The position numbers and the translations under genes were made by a program. Shown one piece after another: positions 60,501 through 64,000 of a stretch of 64,000 nucleotides of DNA. This stretch comes from Apteryx mantelli. Taxonomy: Eukaryota; Chordata; Aves; Apterygiformes; Apterygidae. The stretch lies in the NCBI RefSeq assembly GCF_036417845.1, contig NC_090012.1, forward strand, positions 310,001 through 374,000. The letters are read 5' to 3'. Numbering within the stretch: position 1 is the first letter of the stretch; each line of letters begins with the position of its first letter. The notes beneath the pieces are model-generated. The model saw only the letters and a program-made list of their open reading frames with translations, did no database searches and was not told the DNA's origin.

Positions 60501-62761
60501 GGCACCTCGGGGTCACCAGGAACTGCCTGGCACCTCTAGGGACACTGGAAGGGACCATTAGGGACATTGGGCACCACCAGGCACCTCCAGGGACACTAGG
60601 AAGGACTACTGGGGACACTGGGCACCACCAGGCACCTTGGGGTCACCAGACACTACCTGGTACCTCCGCTTGGCACCTTTGGGGACACCAGGCACGACCT
60701 GGCACCCTGGGACACCGGGAGACTCCATCCCGGCACTCCAGCGAGGCTCCAAAGGACCCGGGACACCCCGCGACACCTCCGGAGACGCCACGCAACAAGA
60801 GCAGACACCTCCGGCACTTACCGGGCTGGGCAGGGGGCTGCCGGGCGGCTCCGGGAAGGCCAGGAGGGACGGAGGAGGGCTCTGGCGCGGGGCCGCCGGC
60901 GGGACGGCCACGGCCGCGGCCGCCTTGGCTTCGGGCGCCGTCTCGGCGCCGGGCGGCAGCTCGGGCGGCGGCTCGGGCGCCGCGGGCTCGTCCTTGCGGG
61001 GCCGGTGGTGGAAGAGGCGGGTGATGAGCTGCTGGTACTGCTTCTTGTGGGTGGGCGGCAGCGCCGGCCCGGGGCTCTGCTCCATGGAGCCGCGGCGCTT
61101 GAGGGGCCGCGGCATCTCGGCCAGCACCCGCGCCACCTCCTCGAACTCGGGCACCTTCTGCGCCTCGGGCGGCAGCAGGGGCTGGAGGCGCGTGGGGCTC
61201 AGCGGCCGCGCCACCTCCTCCGCCTCGGCGCCCTGCAGCAGCAGCGTCTCCAGCTCCGGCTCCGGCTCGGCCTCCGGAGGACCCCGAGCGGCCTCCGGGG
61301 TGGCCTCGGGGGGTCCGGCCGCGGCCTCCGGGGGTCCGGCGCGGCCCGGCCCTGCGGGGTGCGCGGTGTCAGCGGGGGCACCCCCTGAGAGCGGGGTGCC
61401 CCGGACCCTGCGGGGTGCAGGGTGCTGGAGGCAGCCGGAGCCCCCCAAAATCCCATACGTCCCAGCACACTGGAGCCCCACAGAGCCCCCCAAAACCCCA
61501 TAAATCTCAGCACGCTGGAGCCCCACAGACCCCCCCAAAATCCCATATATTCCAGCATGCTGGAGCCCCACAGACCCCCCCAAAATCCCATATATTCCAG
61601 CACGCTGGAGCCCCACAAGGCCCCCCAAAATCCCCTAAATCTCAGCACGCTGGAGGCCTCACAGACCCCCCCAAAATCCCATATATTCCAGCATGCTGGA
61701 GCCCCACAGAACCCCCCAAAATCCCATATGTCTCAGCACACCGGAGCCCCACAGAGCCCCCCAAAATCCCATATATTCCAGCATGCTGGAGCCCCACAGA
61801 GCCCCCCCAAATCCCATATGTCTCAGCACACCGGAGCCCCACAGAGCCCCCCAAAATCCCATATGTCTCAGCATGCTGAAGCCCCACAGACCCCCCCCAA
61901 AATCCCATATATTCCAGCATGCTGGAGCCCCACAGAGCCCCCCAAAATCCCATATATTCCAGCACGCTGAAGCCCCACAGAGCCCCCCCCAAAATCCCTA
62001 AATCTCAGCATGCTGGAGCCTCACAGCCCCCCCCCAAAATCCCCCATATCTCAGCACACTGGAGTCATTGAGACCCCCCAAAATCCCATACTTTCCAGCA
62101 TGCTGGAGCCCCACAGACCCCCCCCACAAACCCCATGCATCCCAATACGCTGAAACCAGTGGGAACCTCAAAATCCTGTATATCTCAGCACACCGGAGCC
62201 TCACAGACCCCCCCAAAACCCCATATGTCTCAGCACACTAGAACCACTGAGACCCCCCCCCCAAAACCCCCTACATCCCAATATGCTGAAACCAGTGGGA
62301 ACCCCCAAATCCCATATATTTCAGCACGCCGGACCCCCCCTTCCCCAGCTCCCCCAACCTGCCGGCAGCTCACCTTCGCCCGGGGGCGGCGCCGGGGGGG
62401 CCTGGGCCGCCGGCGGGGCCTGGAGCTGGGGGGGCTTCTGGGGGGAGCGGGGGAAGGCGAGGGGGCCCGGCGGGAGCCCCCGGGGGCCTCCGGCGGCCGC
62501 TCCGTGCTCCCAGAAGGCGTTTTGCAGCTTGAAGATCATGGAGAGGGGCAGGGGCTTGTGGCGGGGGGGGCGGGCGCCCTGGGGGCTGGGGGGGGGCATG
62601 GGGATGCGCGAGGCGGGCTGCAGCGCCGGGTGCCAGGCGCGGGGCAGGGTGCCGGGGTGGCCGGCGCGTCGCCCCGCGCCCTCCGGCCGCCGCTCGCTGG
62701 CCAGCGGCGACACCTTGTAGTTGCGGGGCAGCGTGGCGCTGTGCATGCCGTAGGGAGCGTC
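54566..62761 (-). CDS. PPP1R13L: iASPP, inhibitor of p53/RelA (3' part; 5' end outside window)
   Basis: Seven exons are visible: 62761-62374, 61351-60822, 59340-59203, 56535-56402, 56303-56137, 55115-54916, 54604-54566. They give 531 residues of an ~830-residue protein; the N-terminal exons lie beyond the right edge. From the left the protein shows a proline-rich region ([43 protein letters not shown]), a basic segment, ankyrin repeats ([49 protein letters not shown]) and an SH3 domain ([17 protein letters not shown] to GYVPKNYFG), ending [11 protein letters not shown]. The ankyrin-SH3 module binds p53 family members, RelA and PP1. The donor-side codons of exon 56303-56137 (YADCYNYLC) are repeated in the next intron and differ from the mammalian sequence I recall. 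Confidence 0.95.
55150..55560. repeat. CCCAGCACCCTATAGCACCCC array, PPP1R13L intron
   Basis: ~50-bp units in the same intron as the donor-derived array, on the side away from the donor. Confidence 0.8.
55630..56190 (-). repeat. PPP1R13L: Donor-derived array, PPP1R13L ankyrin exon/intron
   Basis: Seven copies of the exon end (plus-strand core GGTAGTTGTAACAGTC at 55645, 55704, 55780, 55864, 55954, 56048 and, in the real exon, 56143). On the minus strand most read [12 protein letters not shown] followed by a GGTACC-like donor. Spacing is 59-95 bp. Confidence 0.9.
56590..58850. repeat. 42-bp minisatellite, PPP1R13L intron
   Basis: About 53 copies of GAGCCCTGCCACCCCAAAGT plus GCCACCCCATCCGTGTCACC. 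Blocks of several units are themselves duplicated (e.g. 57650-57760 resembles 58120-58200 and 58330-58430). The largest array in the window. Confidence 0.93.
58860..59165. repeat. ~53-bp minisatellite, PPP1R13L intron
   Basis: Five to six units of CATCCACCTGCCATGGGCAC plus CCTTGGTGTCCCCCC next to the 42-bp array. Confidence 0.85.
59400..60680. repeat. 144-bp and 79-bp arrays, PPP1R13L intron
   Basis: The left half has ~144-bp blocks (AAGCAAGGACCAGGGAAGGG near 59553 and 59697). The right half has ~79-bp units (GGCACCACCAGGCACCTC) repeated about five times from 60180. Confidence 0.85.
61435..62340. repeat. 45/46-bp minisatellite, PPP1R13L intron
   Basis: About 19 copies of CTGGAGCCCCACAGA plus CCCCCCAAAATCCCATATATTCC, unusual here for its A/T-containing CCCATATATTCC segment. 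Confidence 0.9.
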
Positions 62762-62869
62762 CTGTCGGGGACGAGAAGCCGTGAGGGACGGCGTGACACC
62801 GCTGCCACCGCTGCCACCACCCCCCCCCACACACACGCCAAAGCCCCACGCTGGGTGCCCGTCCCTGCC

Positions 62870-64000
62870 TCAAGCACCCCGTGCCCATCAGGGATGTGCC
62901 TGTCCCCAGGGATGGATGCTCCCTCCGGCCATGGGGACCAACCCTGGTGGTGGCCTGTCCCCATCGTGTCCCCTCACCGCCACCTGTCCCCTCCTCGAGC
63001 ACCCATGCCCATTGGGGACGTGCCTGTCCCCAGGGATGGATGCTCCCTCCGGCCATGGGGACCAACCCCGGTGGTGGCCTGTCCCCATCGTGTCCCCTCA
63101 CCGCCACCTGTCCCCTCCTCGAGCACCCATGCCCATTGGGGACGTGCCTGTCCCCAGGGATGGATGCTCCCTCCGGCCATGGGGACCAACCCCGGTGGTG
63201 GCCTGTCCCCATCGTGTCCCCTCACCGCCACCTGTCCCCTCCTCGAGCACCCATGCCCATTGGGGACGTGCCTGTCCTCAGGGATGGATGCTCCCTCCGG
63301 CCATGGGGACCAACCCCGGTGGTGGCCTGTCCCCATCGTGTCCCCTCACCGCCACCTGTCCCCTCCTCGAGCACTCATGCCCATTGGGACGTGCCTGTCC
63401 CCAGGGATGGATGCTCCCTCCGGCCATGGGGACCAACCCCGGTGGTGGCCTGTCCCCATCGTGTCCCCTCACCGCCACCTGTCCCCTCCTCGAGCACCCA
63501 TGCCCATTGGGGACGTGCCTGTCCTCAGGGATGGATGCTCCCTCCGGCCATGGGGACCAACCCTGGTGGTGGCCTGTCCCCATCGTGTCCCCTCACTGCC
63601 ACCCGTCCCTCCTCGAGCACCCCGTGCCCATCAGGGAAGTGCCTGTCCCCAGGGATGGATGCGCCCTCCGGCCATGGGGACCAAACCTGGTGGTGGCCTG
63701 TCCCCATCGTGTCCCTCACCGCCACCCGTCCCCTCCTCGAGCACCCCGTGCCCATCGGGGATGTGCCTGTCCCCAGGGGTGGATGCTCCCTCCGGCCATG
63801 GGGACCAACCCCGGTGGTGGCCTGTCCCCATCATGTCCCCTCACTGCCACCTGTCCCTTCCTCGAGCCCTCCATGCCCACTGGGACGTGCCTGTCCCCAG
63901 GGACCTGTCCCCAGGGATGGATGCTCCCTATGGCCATGGGGACCAACCCTGGTAGTGGCCTGTCCCCACTGTGTCCTCTTGCCACCCATTTGTCCCCTCC
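62870..64000. repeat. 124-bp minisatellite, PPP1R13L intron, cut by right edge
   Basis: About nine nearly identical 124-bp units (GATGGATGCTCCCTCCGGCC at 62911, 63035, 63159 and onward). High identity implies recent homogenisation. Confidence 0.92.

Overview
The window is vertebrate nuclear DNA, almost certainly from a bird. The encoded muscle creatine kinase has the avian-type N-terminus ([14 protein letters not shown]), and the very GC-rich sequence with dense short tandem repeats fits a small avian (dot) microchromosome. Six protein-coding genes are present in the order EXOC3L2(-), MARK4(+), CKM(-), KLC3(+), ERCC2(-), PPP1R13L(-). This is the order and orientation I know from human 19q13.3. 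Five genes appear complete. PPP1R13L runs off the right edge, and its 5' exons are missing. No tRNA, rRNA, CRISPR, or recognisable transposon or viral element was found.

Layout: 1-600 is a minisatellite with no supported gene. 640-9910 is EXOC3L2, 11 coding exons, with the 3'UTR built on a ~25-bp minisatellite and a probable non-coding 5' exon near 11.06 kb. 11.7-13.0 kb is the head-to-head EXOC3L2/MARK4 promoter region. 13030-28355 is MARK4, 17 constitutive coding exons plus one alternative exon that decides the C-terminus. 28725-34546 is CKM, 7 coding exons plus a non-coding first exon. 34.6-37.8 kb is the CKM/KLC3 intergenic region with muscle-type motifs and a 450-bp polypurine tract. 37.8-44.3 kb is KLC3. 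44.36-53.7 kb is ERCC2, 23 coding exons and exactly 760 codons. 54.3-64.0 kb is the 3' part of PPP1R13L. Joining the exons at GT/AG sites keeps every reading frame and gives 796 (EXOC3L2), 744/681 (MARK4 long/short), 381 (CKM), 487 (KLC3) and 760 (ERCC2) residues, close or equal to the known family lengths.

Nearly every intron, several 3'UTRs and most intergenic DNA consist of distinct tandem arrays with units of about 10-205 bp. They create hundreds of spurious open frames in both strands. The most striking observation is that four arrays are built from exon-intron junctions. MARK4 exon 2 is preceded by six extra copies of its own 3' splice site plus its first 15 coding bases. MARK4 exon 8 is followed by about four in-frame 72-bp copies of its last 24 codons. 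A KLC3 TPR exon is preceded by repeated copies of its acceptor-side sequence. The PPP1R13L ankyrin exon is followed by six copies of its last codons and donor. These splice-site-spanning minisatellites offer tandem alternative splice sites inside four different genes and are the best candidate here for something not previously described.

The genes do not form a pathway. They are a conserved neighbourhood: exocyst-like factor (EXOC3L2), microtubule-affinity kinase (MARK4), muscle energy buffering (CKM), kinesin cargo adaptor (KLC3), TFIIH helicase (ERCC2) and a p53/NF-kB inhibitor (PPP1R13L).
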